Shown piece by piece: positions 18,059 through 27,051 of a stretch of 64,000 nucleotides of DNA. Source of the DNA: Jiangella endophytica (lineage in GTDB: Bacteria > Actinomycetota > Actinomycetes > Jiangellales > Jiangellaceae); NCBI RefSeq assembly GCF_003427025.1, contig NZ_QVAI01000012.1:1-64000 (forward strand), given 5' to 3'. The notes beneath the pieces are model-generated. The model searched no databases and had not been told where the DNA came from. It was given only the letters and a program-made list of their open reading frames with translations. Both the position numbers and the translations under genes were made by a program. How positions within the stretch are numbered: the stretch's first letter is position 1; each line of letters starts with the position of its first letter.

Positions 18059-19123
18059 GTGGGCACTCTTCTCGACCTCGACCTCCCCGCGCCGGAGCTG
18101 ACGGCGCAGCTGTGCGACCTCGCGTCCCCGAGCGGCCGCGAGGGACCGCTGGCCGACGCCGTGGAGGCCGCGCTGCGCTCCGCCGGGCACCTCACGGTCG
18201 ACCGCGACGGCGACACCGTCGTCGCCCGCACGGCGCTCGGCCGGCCGTCGCGGGTCGTGCTCGCCGGGCATCTCGACACCGTGCCCGTCGCCGGCAACCT
18301 GCCCACCAGACTCGACGACGGCGTGCTCTGGGGCCGCGGCACGGTCGACATGAAGGGCGGCGTCGCGGTCGCGCTGCGGCTGGCCGCCCACGTCCCGGCG
18401 CCCGGCAGCGACGTCACCTACGTCTTCTACGACAACGAGGAGGTCGAGGCCGAGCGCAACGGCCTCGGCCGGGTCGCCAGGCAGCACCCCGACTGGCTGA
18501 CGGCCGACTTCGCGGTGCTCATGGAGCCGTCGTCGGCGTCGGTCGAGGGCGGCTGCAACGGCACGCTGCGGGTCGCCGTCGAGCTCACCGGCACCGCCGC
18601 CCACAGCGCCCGCTGGTGGATGGGCAGCAACGCCATCCACGCGGCCGGGCCCGTGCTGCGCCGGCTGGCCGACTACCGGCCGGCCACGGTCACCGTCGAC
18701 GGCCTCGACTACCGCGAAGGGCTCAACGCCGTCGGCATCAGCGGCGGCATCGCCGGCAACGTCATCCCCGACCGCTGCGAGGTCACGGTCAACTACCGTT
18801 TCGCGCCCAGCCACTCCGAGGCGCAGGCGCTCGACCACGTGCGGCAGGTGTTCGACGGCTACGACGTGCGGCTGCTCGACTCCGCGCCCGGCGCCCGGCC
18901 CGGCCTGGACCGCCCGGTCGCCGCGGCCTTCGTCGCGGCCGTCGGCGGCGAGCCACGGGCCAAGGTGGGCTGGACCGACGTCGCCCGGTTCGACGCGCTC
19001 GGCGTCCCGGCGGTCAACTACGGTCCCGGTGACCCTCAGCTCGCCCACGCCGACGACGAACGCGTCGACGTCGCCGAGATCGAGGCCTGCGAGACGCGGC
19101 TGCGGGCCTGGCTCGAAAGCTGA
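18059..19123 (+). CDS. dapE: succinyl-diaminopimelate desuccinylase DapE
   Basis: The 354-residue M20-family dizinc hydrolase releases succinate from N-succinyl-L,L-diaminopimelate. LAGHLDTVP (metal His and Asp), [10 protein letters not shown] (bridging Asp), [15 protein letters not shown] (catalytic Glu pair) and the C-terminal HADDERV (last metal His) are all present. The dimerisation domain (about 180-290) begins at [18 protein letters not shown]. Length and motifs fit the actinobacterial DapE group. The GTG start lies 12 nt after the VOC stop. It completes the succinylase branch together with dapC and dapD in this window. Confidence 0.94.
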   Translation: MGTLLDLDLPAPELTAQLCDLASPSGREGPLADAVEAALRSAGHLTVDRDGDTVVARTALGRPSRVVLAGHLDTVPVAGNLPTRLDDGVLWGRGTVDMKGGVAVALRLAAHVPAPGSDVTYVFYDNEEVEAERNGLGRVARQHPDWLTADFAVLMEPSSASVEGGCNGTLRVAVELTGTAAHSARWWMGSNAIHAAGPVLRRLADYRPATVTVDGLDYREGLNAVGISGGIAGNVIPDRCEVTVNYRFAPSHSEAQALDHVRQVFDGYDVRLLDSAPGARPGLDRPVAAAFVAAVGGEPRAKVGWTDVARFDALGVPAVNYGPGDPQLAHADDERVDVAEIEACETRLRAWLES

Positions 19124-19145
19124 GGCCGGCGGGCGGCGCGGCAAC

Positions 19146-19151
19146 TACCCT
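19146..19151 (+). promoter_or_regulatory. -10 hexamer for leaderless LOG-like gene
   Basis: TACCCT ends 6 nt before the GTG at 19158, and no ribosome binding site is seen. Confidence 0.45.
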
Positions 19152-19157
19152 GGCCGC

Positions 19158-19928
19158 GTGACCCGATACGACGAGTTCGAACGGCCGGTGGAACAGCACT
19201 CCGGGCCGGTGATCAAGCGAGGGAAGCAGTACGACGTGACGACGACCGACCAGCGGCTGCTCGACACCGCCGGCCCCACCGACTGGGTCCACACCGACCC
19301 GTGGCGCGTCCTGCGCATCCAGTCCGAGTTCATCGAGGGCTTCGGTGCGCTGGCCGAGCTGGGCCCGGCCATCAGCGTCTTCGGCTCGGCCCGCACGCTG
19401 CCCGACGACCCGTCCTACCAACGCGCCGTCGAGCTCGGTGCGCGGCTGACCAGCGCCGGGTACGCCGTCATCACCGGTGGGGGCCCGGGCATCATGGAGG
19501 CCGCCAACAAGGGCGCCCAGGAGGCCGGCGGCACGTCCGTCGGGCTGGGCATCGAGCTGCCGTTCGAGCAGGGCATCAACGCCTACGTCGACCTCGCGGT
19601 CAACTTCCGCTACTTCTTCGCCCGCAAGACCATGTTCGTCAAGTACGCGCAGGGCTTCGTGGTGTTCCCCGGCGGTTACGGCACCCTCGACGAGTTGTTC
19701 GAGGCGATGACGCTGGTGCAGACGCACAAGGTCACGGCGTTTCCCATCATCCTGGTCGGGGAGTCCTACTGGAAAGGGCTCGTCGACTGGCTTCGTGACA
19801 CGCTGGTCGCGGAGAAGAAGATCTCGCCTGTCGACATCGACCTTCTCACCGTCACCGACGACCTCGATCAGGTGATGTCGGTGCTGGCCAGGGCCGAAGA
19901 AACGCGTCGCGCGGCGGGCCGGGAATAG
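19158..19928 (+). CDS. TIGR00730 / LOG-like Rossmann-fold protein
   Basis: The 256-residue protein contains ITGGGPGIMEAANKGA and FPGGYGTLDELFE, the two signature motifs of the lysine-decarboxylase-like LOG family. Family members with these motifs are cytokinin riboside 5'-monophosphate phosphoribohydrolases, acting on nucleoside monophosphates. The same gene sits next to dapE in M. tuberculosis (Rv1205 region). The actinobacterial long form has an N-terminal extension with DVTTTDQRLLD, as here. Physiological substrate in this bacterium is unknown. Confidence 0.9.
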   Translation: MTRYDEFERPVEQHSGPVIKRGKQYDVTTTDQRLLDTAGPTDWVHTDPWRVLRIQSEFIEGFGALAELGPAISVFGSARTLPDDPSYQRAVELGARLTSAGYAVITGGGPGIMEAANKGAQEAGGTSVGLGIELPFEQGINAYVDLAVNFRYFFARKTMFVKYAQGFVVFPGGYGTLDELFEAMTLVQTHKVTAFPIILVGESYWKGLVDWLRDTLVAEKKISPVDIDLLTVTDDLDQVMSVLARAEETRRAAGRE

Positions 19929-20027
19929 CACCGGAATTCCCGCATCGCGGGCCTTGACTCGCCGCATCACTGCTTGCGTTGTAGACCCTCCAAGAGGTAG
20001 ACCAAGGCAACCGATTGGAGGCGGCAC

Positions 20028-21455
20028 ATGGCAGATGCGCCCGTGCAGACCGGCGAGGCTCCCCGTCAGCCCGCGGAGGAGCCCAGCCTGAAACGGGTCA
20101 TGGGCCCGAGTCTGCTGTTGCTGTTCGTCGTCGGCGACATCCTCGGCACCGGGGTCTACGCACTCACCGGCCAGGTGGCCGCCGAGGTGGGCGGTGCGGC
20201 CTGGCTGCCGTTCCTCAGCGCGTTCGTCGTGGCCATCCTCACGGCGTTCAGCTACCTCGAACTGGTGACGAAGTACCCGCAGGCCGCCGGTGCCGCGTTG
20301 TACACGCACAAGGCGTTCGGCGTCCACTTCGTGACGTTCATCGTCGCGTTCACGGTCATGTGCTCGGGCATCACGTCGGCGTCGACGGCCTCGCGCACGT
20401 TCGCGGCCAACCTGGGCGAGGCGTTCGAGCTCGACCTCGGCACCGGCGCCGGCGTCACCATCGTGGCGCTGCTGTTCATGGGACTGGTCGCGGCGGTGAA
20501 CTTCCGCGGCGTCGGCGAGAGCGTCAAGGCCAACGTCGTGCTCACCTGCGTCGAGCTGAGCGGCCTGCTGATCATCATCATGATCGGGCTGTGGGCCATC
20601 GGCGGCGGCGACGCGGACATGTCCCGCGTCGTCGAGTTCGACACACAGGGCCACGGCGTGTTCGGCGCGGTCACCGCGGCGACGGCGCTGGCGTTCTTCG
20701 CGATGGTCGGGTTCGAGGACTCCGTGAACATGGCCGAGGAGTGCAAGGAGCCGTCGCGCATCTTCCCCAAGGTCATGCTGAGCGGCCTGATCATCACCGG
20801 TGTCATCTACGTGCTGGTGGCCATCTCGGCCGTCGCGCTGGTGCCGGTCGACGAGCTCGGCGAGGGCGACACCCCGCTGCTGAAGGTGGTCGAGGCCGGT
20901 GCGCCGGGCTTCCCGTTGCAGATCTTCGCGTTCATCACGATGTTCGCCGTCGCCAACTCGGCGCTGATCAACATGCTGATGGCCAGCCGGCTGGTCTACG
21001 GCATGAGCCGCGAGCGGGTGCTGCCCGGACCGCTGGGCCGCGTGCACCCGAGGCGGCGCACGCCGTGGGTCGCGATCATCTTCACCACGGTGCTCGCGAT
21101 CGGGCTCATCACGTTCGTCGGCGAGGTGCCGGCGCTCGGCCGGACGACGGCGCTGCTCCTGCTCGGCGTGTTCACCATCGTCAACATCACCGTGTTGGTG
21201 CTGCGCCGCAACCCGGTCGAGCACAAGCACTTCCGCACCCCGACCTTCATCCCGGTCATCGGCGCCGTGGTCTGCGCGTTCCTGACCACGCCGCTGGCCG
21301 GGCACACCAGCGAGCACTACCGCATCGTCGCCGTCCTGCTGGCCGTCGGCGTCGTGCTGTGGTTCGTCACGTGGACGGTCAACCGGCGGCTGCACCGGTC
21401 GCAGGGCGACATGGACGACCCCGAGAACCTGGGCGTGGGCGGCCCGGTCAACTGA
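20028..21455 (+). CDS. APC-superfamily amino-acid permease
   Basis: The 475-residue integral membrane protein has about 12 hydrophobic segments. The first helix carries the unwound GDILGTGVYAL motif typical of amino-acid/polyamine/organocation transporters, and VGFEDSVNMAEECKEPSRIFP is the conserved loop after helix 6. A soluble N-terminal tail of about 30 residues precedes helix 1. The substrate is probably an amino acid, taken up by proton symport; it cannot be narrowed further. GGAGG at 20017-20021 supports the ATG at 20028. A TTGACT at 19954-19959 may be a -35, but no well-spaced -10 is seen. Confidence 0.88.
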   Translation: MADAPVQTGEAPRQPAEEPSLKRVMGPSLLLLFVVGDILGTGVYALTGQVAAEVGGAAWLPFLSAFVVAILTAFSYLELVTKYPQAAGAALYTHKAFGVHFVTFIVAFTVMCSGITSASTASRTFAANLGEAFELDLGTGAGVTIVALLFMGLVAAVNFRGVGESVKANVVLTCVELSGLLIIIMIGLWAIGGGDADMSRVVEFDTQGHGVFGAVTAATALAFFAMVGFEDSVNMAEECKEPSRIFPKVMLSGLIITGVIYVLVAISAVALVPVDELGEGDTPLLKVVEAGAPGFPLQIFAFITMFAVANSALINMLMASRLVYGMSRERVLPGPLGRVHPRRRTPWVAIIFTTVLAIGLITFVGEVPALGRTTALLLLGVFTIVNITVLVLRRNPVEHKHFRTPTFIPVIGAVVCAFLTTPLAGHTSEHYRIVAVLLAVGVVLWFVTWTVNRRLHRSQGDMDDPENLGVGGPVN

Positions 21456-21465
21456 CCGGGCGGCG

Positions 21466-24405
21466 TCAGCCGGCCTGCTGGGCGGTGTCGTCCAGCAGGC
21501 CCTCGCGGTGGGCCAGGGCCGCGGCCTCGCCGCGGCCCGAGACGCCGAGCTTGGCCAGGATGTTCGACACGTGCACGCTGGCGGTCTTGGTGCTGATGAA
21601 CAGCTCCTCGCCGATCTGCCGGTTGCTCCGCCCGGCCGCGACCAGGTGCAGCACCTCGCGCTCGCGGTCGGTCAGCGCGGCGAACGACCCGGCGTCCTGG
21701 CCGTCGGGTCGCGACGGGGGCAGGCCCAGCCGGGCGCGGCGCCCGAGATCGTCGATCCAGCGCCGGATCAGGCCGGCGCCGAGCCGGTCGGCGTCGTCCG
21801 CGGCCCGGCGCAGCGGCTCCTCGGCCGCGCCGCGGTCGCCCAGCAGGACGTACGCCTCGCCCAGCCGGTAGCCGGCGAACGGCCGCAGGTGCGCAGGTCC
21901 TTCGGCCCCCTCGACGGCGTCCAGCGCCACCCGCCAGGCGTCCGGCGCCGGTCCGTCGAGGCCGGCGAGGTGCGCCCGGACCACCGGCGTCCACACCGGC
22001 GCCGGACCCCAGTCGCCGATCGGCGCGAGCCGGCCGCGCAGCCACTCGGCGTCGGCCTCGACACCGTCGGCCTGGACTCGCGCCCGCGCCTCCAGCGCCC
22101 AGCCGGCCGCCCCGAGCAGTGGCAGCTCGTAGCCGAACTGCTGGCCGGGGCATGCGTCGACGGCGGTGCGGACGAGCTGCCAGGCGAGGTCCGGCTCGCC
22201 GCGCCCGAGCGCCGCCTCGGCGCCCGCGCGTGTCGCCGGCAGCACGTACTGCGGCCCGGGATCGTGGCCGGCCAGCCGCTCGCGCACCTCGACCGCGAAC
22301 CGGGACGCGGCCTCGACGTCGCCGCGCCACAGCGCCAGCCACGAGCGCAGCCCGGACAGGTGCCAGACGTGCCGCCCGGGCGGCCGGAGTTCGAGGGCGC
22401 GGACGATGACCCGCTCGGCCTCGTCCCAGCGGCCCAGCGCCATCAGCGGTTCGGCGGCGTTGCCGGCCAGCATGGTCCCGAGCGTGCGGGCCAGTCCGAC
22501 CGCACCGGCGCCGTCGATGCCGCGCTGCGCGACCTGTTCCGCCTCGCCGTGCCGGCCGAGCAGGTGCAGCGAGTCGGACATGTTGATGTGGTAACTGACC
22601 AGCCACTCCGGCCGTTCGCCGGCCAGCCGGTGCGCCGTCGCCAGGGCGTCGAGGCCGTCGTCGACGTGGCCGGAGTGCACCAGGCAGGGCCCGAGCACGA
22701 CGTACGCGCGGAACTCCGACTCGGCCTCGCCGGTCTGGCGCGCCAGCGCCGCCGCCTCACGGGCCAGCGCGACGGCGTTCGCCTGCCGGCCGTCCATCAT
22801 CAGCCCTGACACGTACTTCTGCAGCAGCCGGGCCCGCTGCGGCGTGGGCGGGTCGGCCGGGATCAGCGCCAGCGCCCGCTCGATCTCGGCGGTGGCGCCG
22901 CCACGGCCGAGTTCGCTGAGCAGCCCGCCGCGGAAGCCCAGCAGCCGGGCGACGCGGCTCGGCTCGACGGCGTCGCCTGCGGCCTGGACCTCGGCCAGCG
23001 AGGCGTCGACCAGCGCGAGGGCGCGGTCGAGCTCGCCGGCGTGGTCCGCCGCCGCGGCGGTGCGGGCGAGCAGTTCCGCGTGGTCGTGTCCGGCCTTCTC
23101 GGCGGCGTCGGGGACCTGGTCCCAGAGCTCCAGCGCCCGCTCGAGGTTGCGCTGCGCCTCGTCGTAGGCGGCCAGCGAGCGCGCCTCGGCGGCGGCGTCG
23201 AGGGAGGCGGCGAACGACTTCTCGTGCTCGTGCGCGCAGAACCAGTGGTGCGCCGCCTCTGCGGTGACCGCGCGGCGCGACGCGGCGCCGGACTCCAGCC
23301 GTCGCTCCAGCGTGGCCGCGTACAGCGCGTGCAGCCGGGCATGCTCGCCTGGCAACAGGTCGTCGTGGACGGCCTCGCGGACCAGCGCGTGCCGGAACAC
23401 GTACCCGTCGCCGTCGACCCGCAGCACGTTCGCCGACACCGCCTCGCGCAGCGTGCGGTCCAGAGCGTCGGGATCGACGGCGGCGACGGCGGCCAGCAGG
23501 TCGTGGTCGACCCGGTCGTTGCCGACGGCGAGCATCCGGACCAGCCGCTGCGACTCCTCGGACAGCTGCTCGACCCGGACCAGCAGGAGGTCACGCAGCG
23601 ACTCGGGCAGCGTGGTGCCGTCGTCGAGGTCGGCCAGCTGCTCGACGAAGAACGGCACGCCCTCGCTACGGGCGTGGATGCGGTGCACGGCGTCGACCGG
23701 CGGCGGTGCCCCGGCCAACCCGGTGAGCTGCTCGGCGACCTCGTGCTCGGTCAGCCGGGGCACGTCGATGCGGTGCACCGTCCGGATCCGCTCCAGCTCG
23801 GCCAGCAGCCGCCGGAGCGGGTGATCGCGGGACAGCTCGTCGCTGCGGTACGTCCCGACGATGAGCACGCGGGAGCTGCCCAGGGCCCGGACCGCGAAGC
23901 CGAGCAACTGGCGCGTCGCGCGGTCGGCCCAGTGCAGATCCTCGAGCACCAGGACCAGCGGGCGGTCGGTGGCGACCTGCTCGAGCAGCCCGGTGACCGC
24001 CTCGAAGACCCGGCCCTGACTGGTGCCGCCCGGCTGCTCTCCGTCGTGGGGGAGATCGGGCAGCAGGCTGGTCAGTGCGGCTCCGCCGGGACCGGCGGCG
24101 GCCAGCAGCGCGTCGGTGCCGAGCTGGCCGGCCAGCTCGCGCAGAGCGCCGGCGATGGGGGCGTAGGCGAGCCCGTCGCCGCCCAGGTTCACACACTGGC
24201 CGAGAACCACCCGGGCGCCGGCGCGCTCGGCCTCGGCCGCGAACTCCGTCACCAGCCGGGTCTTGCCGACACCCGCCTCACCGCCCAGCACCACCGTGAC
24301 CGGGACGCCGTCGGCGGCAGAGGCCAGTGCCGACCGCAGGCCGTCGAGCTGGTCGGTGCGGCCGACCATCGCGGGACTCATCGCTGCCAACGCCACGGTG
24401 TCCAT
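21466..24405 (-). CDS. LAL-type LuxR transcriptional regulator with AAA ATPase domain
   Basis: The 979-residue protein has an N-terminal ATPase (Walker A GGEAGVGKT at 41-49, Walker B LVLVLEDLHWADRAT near 160), a long TPR-like helical middle (about 420-900) and a C-terminal LuxR helix-turn-helix (about 915-970, LTDREREVLHLVAAGRSNRQIGEELFIS, as separate segments LTDREREVL and ISTKTASVHVSNIL). This is the architecture of large ATP-binding LuxR regulators (MalT, PikD). It is presumably an ATP-dependent activator whose inducer binds the TPR region. Its targets are unknown. It converges on the permease gene with 10 nt between stops. The ATG at 24405 is preferred; a second ATG (MSPAMVGR) 24 nt inside is possible. 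Confidence 0.87.
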   Translation of the reverse strand: MDTVALAAMSPAMVGRTDQLDGLRSALASAADGVPVTVVLGGEAGVGKTRLVTEFAAEAERAGARVVLGQCVNLGGDGLAYAPIAGALRELAGQLGTDALLAAAGPGGAALTSLLPDLPHDGEQPGGTSQGRVFEAVTGLLEQVATDRPLVLVLEDLHWADRATRQLLGFAVRALGSSRVLIVGTYRSDELSRDHPLRRLLAELERIRTVHRIDVPRLTEHEVAEQLTGLAGAPPPVDAVHRIHARSEGVPFFVEQLADLDDGTTLPESLRDLLLVRVEQLSEESQRLVRMLAVGNDRVDHDLLAAVAAVDPDALDRTLREAVSANVLRVDGDGYVFRHALVREAVHDDLLPGEHARLHALYAATLERRLESGAASRRAVTAEAAHHWFCAHEHEKSFAASLDAAAEARSLAAYDEAQRNLERALELWDQVPDAAEKAGHDHAELLARTAAAADHAGELDRALALVDASLAEVQAAGDAVEPSRVARLLGFRGGLLSELGRGGATAEIERALALIPADPPTPQRARLLQKYVSGLMMDGRQANAVALAREAAALARQTGEAESEFRAYVVLGPCLVHSGHVDDGLDALATAHRLAGERPEWLVSYHINMSDSLHLLGRHGEAEQVAQRGIDGAGAVGLARTLGTMLAGNAAEPLMALGRWDEAERVIVRALELRPPGRHVWHLSGLRSWLALWRGDVEAASRFAVEVRERLAGHDPGPQYVLPATRAGAEAALGRGEPDLAWQLVRTAVDACPGQQFGYELPLLGAAGWALEARARVQADGVEADAEWLRGRLAPIGDWGPAPVWTPVVRAHLAGLDGPAPDAWRVALDAVEGAEGPAHLRPFAGYRLGEAYVLLGDRGAAEEPLRRAADDADRLGAGLIRRWIDDLGRRARLGLPPSRPDGQDAGSFAALTDREREVLHLVAAGRSNRQIGEELFISTKTASVHVSNILAKLGVSGRGEAAALAHREGLLDDTAQQAG

Positions 24406-24456
24406 CCTGCTACGCCCTGGCCGCCGCGGGCATCCGGGTCCGCTGTGGACAGGGCG

Positions 24457-24489
24457 AGGCCCCGGTGTCCGTGACGGACACCGGGGCCT
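24457..24489 (-). terminator. 15-bp hairpin after the 60-residue gene
   Basis: A perfect 15-bp stem (24457-24471 and 24475-24489) closes a TGA loop. It lies 16 nt after the stop of the small gene on the minus strand and before the LAL regulator start. Confidence 0.8.
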
Positions 24490-24505
24490 GGGTGGTGGTC
24501 GCTCG

Positions 24506-24688
24506 TCAGACCGCGTGGCGGCGGGGCAGGTGGCGGATCGCCCACGTCGACCGGCGGCCCGCGGACCGCTTGGCGGCGCGACGGGCCGCGCGGCGGGCGA
24601 TACGGGCCAGGCGATCGGCGTCGGCCTCGGCCCGCAGCCGGCCCGCACGCTCCTCGTGGACGAGCTGGGCGACATACGTGCTGTTCAT
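24506..24688 (-). CDS. small basic hypothetical protein (60 residues)
   Basis: The 60-residue protein is helical and very basic: an N-terminal MNSTYVAQLVHEERAG, then an Arg/Ala-rich stretch (about 20-48) and a His-containing end. It has no membrane segment. Support for it being real comes from an AGAGG-containing purine stretch upstream of the ATG, a strong terminator just after the stop, and the non-random helical periodicity. Similar short Arg/Ala-rich proteins are common in actinobacteria, with no function known. Nucleic-acid binding is possible from its charge but unproven. Confidence 0.65.
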   Translation of the reverse strand: MNSTYVAQLVHEERAGRLRAEADADRLARIARRAARRAAKRSAGRRSTWAIRHLPRRHAV

Positions 24689-24804
24689 GACCGGACCTCT
24701 TTCGGTGCTCCGTTGTGCTGACACTGAAGAGTCTGGTCCGTAAGGGGTGGTCGCCACATGCGGTGACTGCCGCATCTTCCCAGGTGGAAGGGGCCTTACT
24801 CGGC

Positions 24805-24864
24805 GCCTGAGGGCCGTCTGAGGGGGCCTGAGGTAGCCCCTGGGCGGGCTGAGGTGCCTCAGGC
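24805..24864 (-). terminator. GC-rich inverted-repeat cluster downstream of folP
   Basis: GCCTGAGG occurs at 24805-24812 and 24826-24833, and its complement CCTCAGGC at 24857-24864, so the last can pair with either of the first two. The cluster begins 1 nt past the folP stop on the minus strand and precedes the small gene. It most likely ends folP transcription; alternative pairing is a possibility only. Confidence 0.5.
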
Positions 24865-24865
24865 G

Positions 24866-25732
24866 TCAGGTGAGGCCCCGCAGCGGGGCCGCCGGCGGCC
24901 GGTCGCCGCGGATCGACGCGACCATGTCGAGCACCTGCCGGGTGGCCGCGACGTCGTGGGCACGGAAGACCCGCGCGCCGTGCCAGGCGGACACCGCCGT
25001 CGCCGCCAGTGTGCCGGTCAGCCGCTCGTCGACCGGGAGATCGAGCGTCTCGCCGACGAAGTCCTTGCGCGACAGGCTGACCAGCACCGGCCAGCCGGTC
25101 GCGACCAGCTCGTCCAGCCGGCGGGTCAGCTCCAGCGAGTGGAAGGTGTTCTTGCCGAAGTCGTGCGTCGGGTCGATCAGGATGCTCTCGCGCGGCACGC
25201 CCAGCTCCGCGGCCCGCTCGGCCAGCCCGGCCGTGTGCCCGGCCACGTCGGCGACCACGTCGTCGTAGCGGACCCGGTGCGGCAGCGTGCGCGGGCGCAT
25301 GCCCCCGGTGTGGCTGCAGACCAGCCCGGCGCCGTGCCGCGCGGCGACCGCGGCGACCTCGGGGTCGGCGCCGGCCCAGGTGTCGTTGACGAGGTCCGCG
25401 CCCGCCTCGCACAGCGCCTCCGCCGTCCGCGCCCGATAGGTGTCGACGCTGACCACGACCTGCGGATACGTCTCGCGGATCGCGCCGACCAGCCCGGCGA
25501 CGCGGTCGATCTCCTCGTCCTCGCTGACGTGCTCGCCCGCGCCGGCCTTCACTCCGCCGACGTCGATGATGTCCGCGCCCTCGGCCACCACCTGCTCGAC
25601 CCGGCGCCACGCCTGCTCGAACGCGAACGTCGCGCCCTGGTCGTAGAACGAGTCAGGGGTGCGGTTCACGATCGCCATGACGGCGAACCGTCCGGGCGGG
25701 AACGTCGATCGGCCCAGGCGAAGAACACCCAC
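24866..25732 (-). CDS. folP: dihydropteroate synthase-like protein (FolP2 type)
   Basis: The 288-residue TIM-barrel protein has the dihydropteroate synthase motifs VMAIVNRTPDSFYD (pterin loop 1), ADIIDVGGVKAGAG, and SVDTYRARTAEAL. The enzyme condenses p-aminobenzoate with dihydropterin pyrophosphate for folate. M. tuberculosis carries two homologues and the one in this syntenic position (Rv1207, FolP2) lacks normal DHPS activity. Here the motif DVGGVKAG differs from the canonical DIGGESTRPG, arguing for the FolP2 type. GAGGAG six nt upstream supports the GTG at 25732. The gene diverges from the DivIVA-like gene. Confidence 0.85.
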   Translation of the reverse strand: MGVLRLGRSTFPPGRFAVMAIVNRTPDSFYDQGATFAFEQAWRRVEQVVAEGADIIDVGGVKAGAGEHVSEDEEIDRVAGLVGAIRETYPQVVVSVDTYRARTAEALCEAGADLVNDTWAGADPEVAAVAARHGAGLVCSHTGGMRPRTLPHRVRYDDVVADVAGHTAGLAERAAELGVPRESILIDPTHDFGKNTFHSLELTRRLDELVATGWPVLVSLSRKDFVGETLDLPVDERLTGTLAATAVSAWHGARVFRAHDVAATRQVLDMVASIRGDRPPAAPLRGLT

Positions 25733-25837
25733 GGGACTCCTCTGATCGGATCGCATCCAGGTCGCCAGTAAGCCTCGCACGCCGTGTCCACCCGGTGTGG
25801 CGCGGAGGTGGAACGCCGGACGTGGCACCCTTGTGCC

Positions 25838-26173
25838 GTGTTCGTCGTCTTCGTGATCGTGGCCGCGGCCGTGCTGTTCGGCGCGGTCCTGCTGGTGCTC
25901 GGCCGCGGCGACGTGCTGCAGCCCGAGACCCCCGGTGAGCCGGCCCGCCTCCTGCCCGACGGTGCCGTCGGCTCCGGCGACATCGCCGAGCTGCGCTTCT
26001 CCGTCGTGCAGCGCGGCTACCGCATGGACCAGGTCGACGCCGTCCTCGACCGGCTGCAGCGCGAGCTCGCCTGGCGCGACCACCGGCTGGCCGAGCTGGA
26101 GTCGCGCATCCCCGGCCTCGGCGGCCCGCTCCCGCGCCGGCCCGCCCGTCCCGGCGATGCCGACGAGGGCTGA
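25838..26173 (+). CDS. DivIVA-domain membrane protein (Rv1209-like)
   Basis: The 111-residue protein has one N-terminal membrane helix (about 1-22, VFVVFVIVAAAVLFGAVLL) and a short DivIVA-like helix motif (about 45-90, LRFSVVQRGYRMDQVDAVLDRLQ split over FSVVQRGYRMDQVDAVL), followed by a Pro/Arg tail. FxxxxRGYxxxxVD is the signature of DivIVA N-terminal lipid-binding segments. The same gene follows folP2 in M. tuberculosis (Rv1208-Rv1209). A role in polar growth or septum is plausible but unproven. The GTG at 25838 is chosen because it begins the membrane helix and because CACCCT lies 6 nt upstream, similar to the leaderless pattern. Confidence 0.78.
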   Translation: MFVVFVIVAAAVLFGAVLLVLGRGDVLQPETPGEPARLLPDGAVGSGDIAELRFSVVQRGYRMDQVDAVLDRLQRELAWRDHRLAELESRIPGLGGPLPRRPARPGDADEG

Positions 26174-26347
26174 TCCGCCGGTCACGGGGTATGAAGGGGG
26201 CACGGAGGGTGCTGGGTGAGCTCTTGGGGGTGCCGGGTGAACAGCGGGGTGAAGTGGGGGGTTCGCGGTGATCGGCGGAGCACCGCACGACCTGCGAGGA
26301 GGGCGACGTCGACGCCCGCGTCGGCGCCCGTGGCGGTGTGGCCGTCG

Positions 26348-26803
26348 GTGAGTGCTGACGTCACGGTGACGCGCAGGGTCGCCGCGCCGGCCGACGTGGT
26401 GTGGCATGTTCTCACCGACTGGCCGGCGCAGAACGCGTGGATGCCGATGACCCGGGTCCGCGTGCTGGGCTTGGGCGACGGCCGCGAGGTGGGTGCGCGA
26501 CTCGAGGCCTGGACCGGGTTGGGGCGGGCCGGGTTCCTGGACTCGATGGTCGTCACGGCATGGGACCCGCCGTGCCGGTGCGAGGTCCTGCACACCGGCA
26601 GGCTGGTGCGCGGGCCGGGCGTGTTCTCGGTGCGGGCGCTCGGTGCGCACGCGGCCGAGGTCACCTGGGAGGAGCACCTGGACCTGCCGTTCGGCGCGGT
26701 CGGGCGGGCCGGGTGGCCGCTCGCGCGGCCGGCGGTCCGGTTCGGCCTGGGCATCGGGCTGCGGCGCTTCGCCAGGTTCGTCGAACGGCTGCCGCGCGGC
26801 TAG
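26348..26803 (+). CDS. SRPBCC (polyketide cyclase/START-like) protein
   Basis: The 151-residue protein has the START-like layout: VTVTRRVAAPADVVWHVLTDW at the start (first strand and helix), WMPMTRVRVLG, and a long C-terminal amphipathic helix ending in RRFARFVERLPRG. The family binds hydrophobic ligands in a helix-grip fold; some members are cyclases, most are of unknown function. The GTG at 26348 begins exactly at the domain; upstream in-frame codons give Arg/Ser-rich sequence not typical of the family. A 77-nt palindromic element begins 3 nt after the stop. Confidence 0.78.
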   Translation: MSADVTVTRRVAAPADVVWHVLTDWPAQNAWMPMTRVRVLGLGDGREVGARLEAWTGLGRAGFLDSMVVTAWDPPCRCEVLHTGRLVRGPGVFSVRALGAHAAEVTWEEHLDLPFGAVGRAGWPLARPAVRFGLGIGLRRFARFVERLPRG

Positions 26804-26805
26804 CG

Positions 26806-26885
26806 GGAAATGATCACGTTAAGCAGGCGTCCTCCCGGTTCACCAGGCATGCACGCCTCCTGAACCGGGAGAACGCCTGGTCCGA
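26806..26885. repeat. palindromic element, single unit C
   Basis: The unit starts with AAATGATCACGTT and ends with GCCTGGTCCGA. Its 18-nt arms (26825-26842 and 26861-26878) pair with one G-U, around a loop containing a second small stem AGGC/GCCT. It lies 3 nt past the SRPBCC stop and aligns end to end with units at 9508-9684 and 52197-52494. Confidence 0.87.
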
Positions 26886-27051
26886 GCGCACCGATGGCGA
26901 GGGACTCACGTGTGCCGCGAACGGCCGTGCGTCGCCGGGCCTGCCGCCGTGGTGACGCGCGGGGGTTCCTCGTGACGGCCAGGGAGCACCGGCGGTCGAT
27001 GGAGCACCGGCGATCGGGGATGCCAGAACGCCGGTGTCGCCGTGACGGTGG

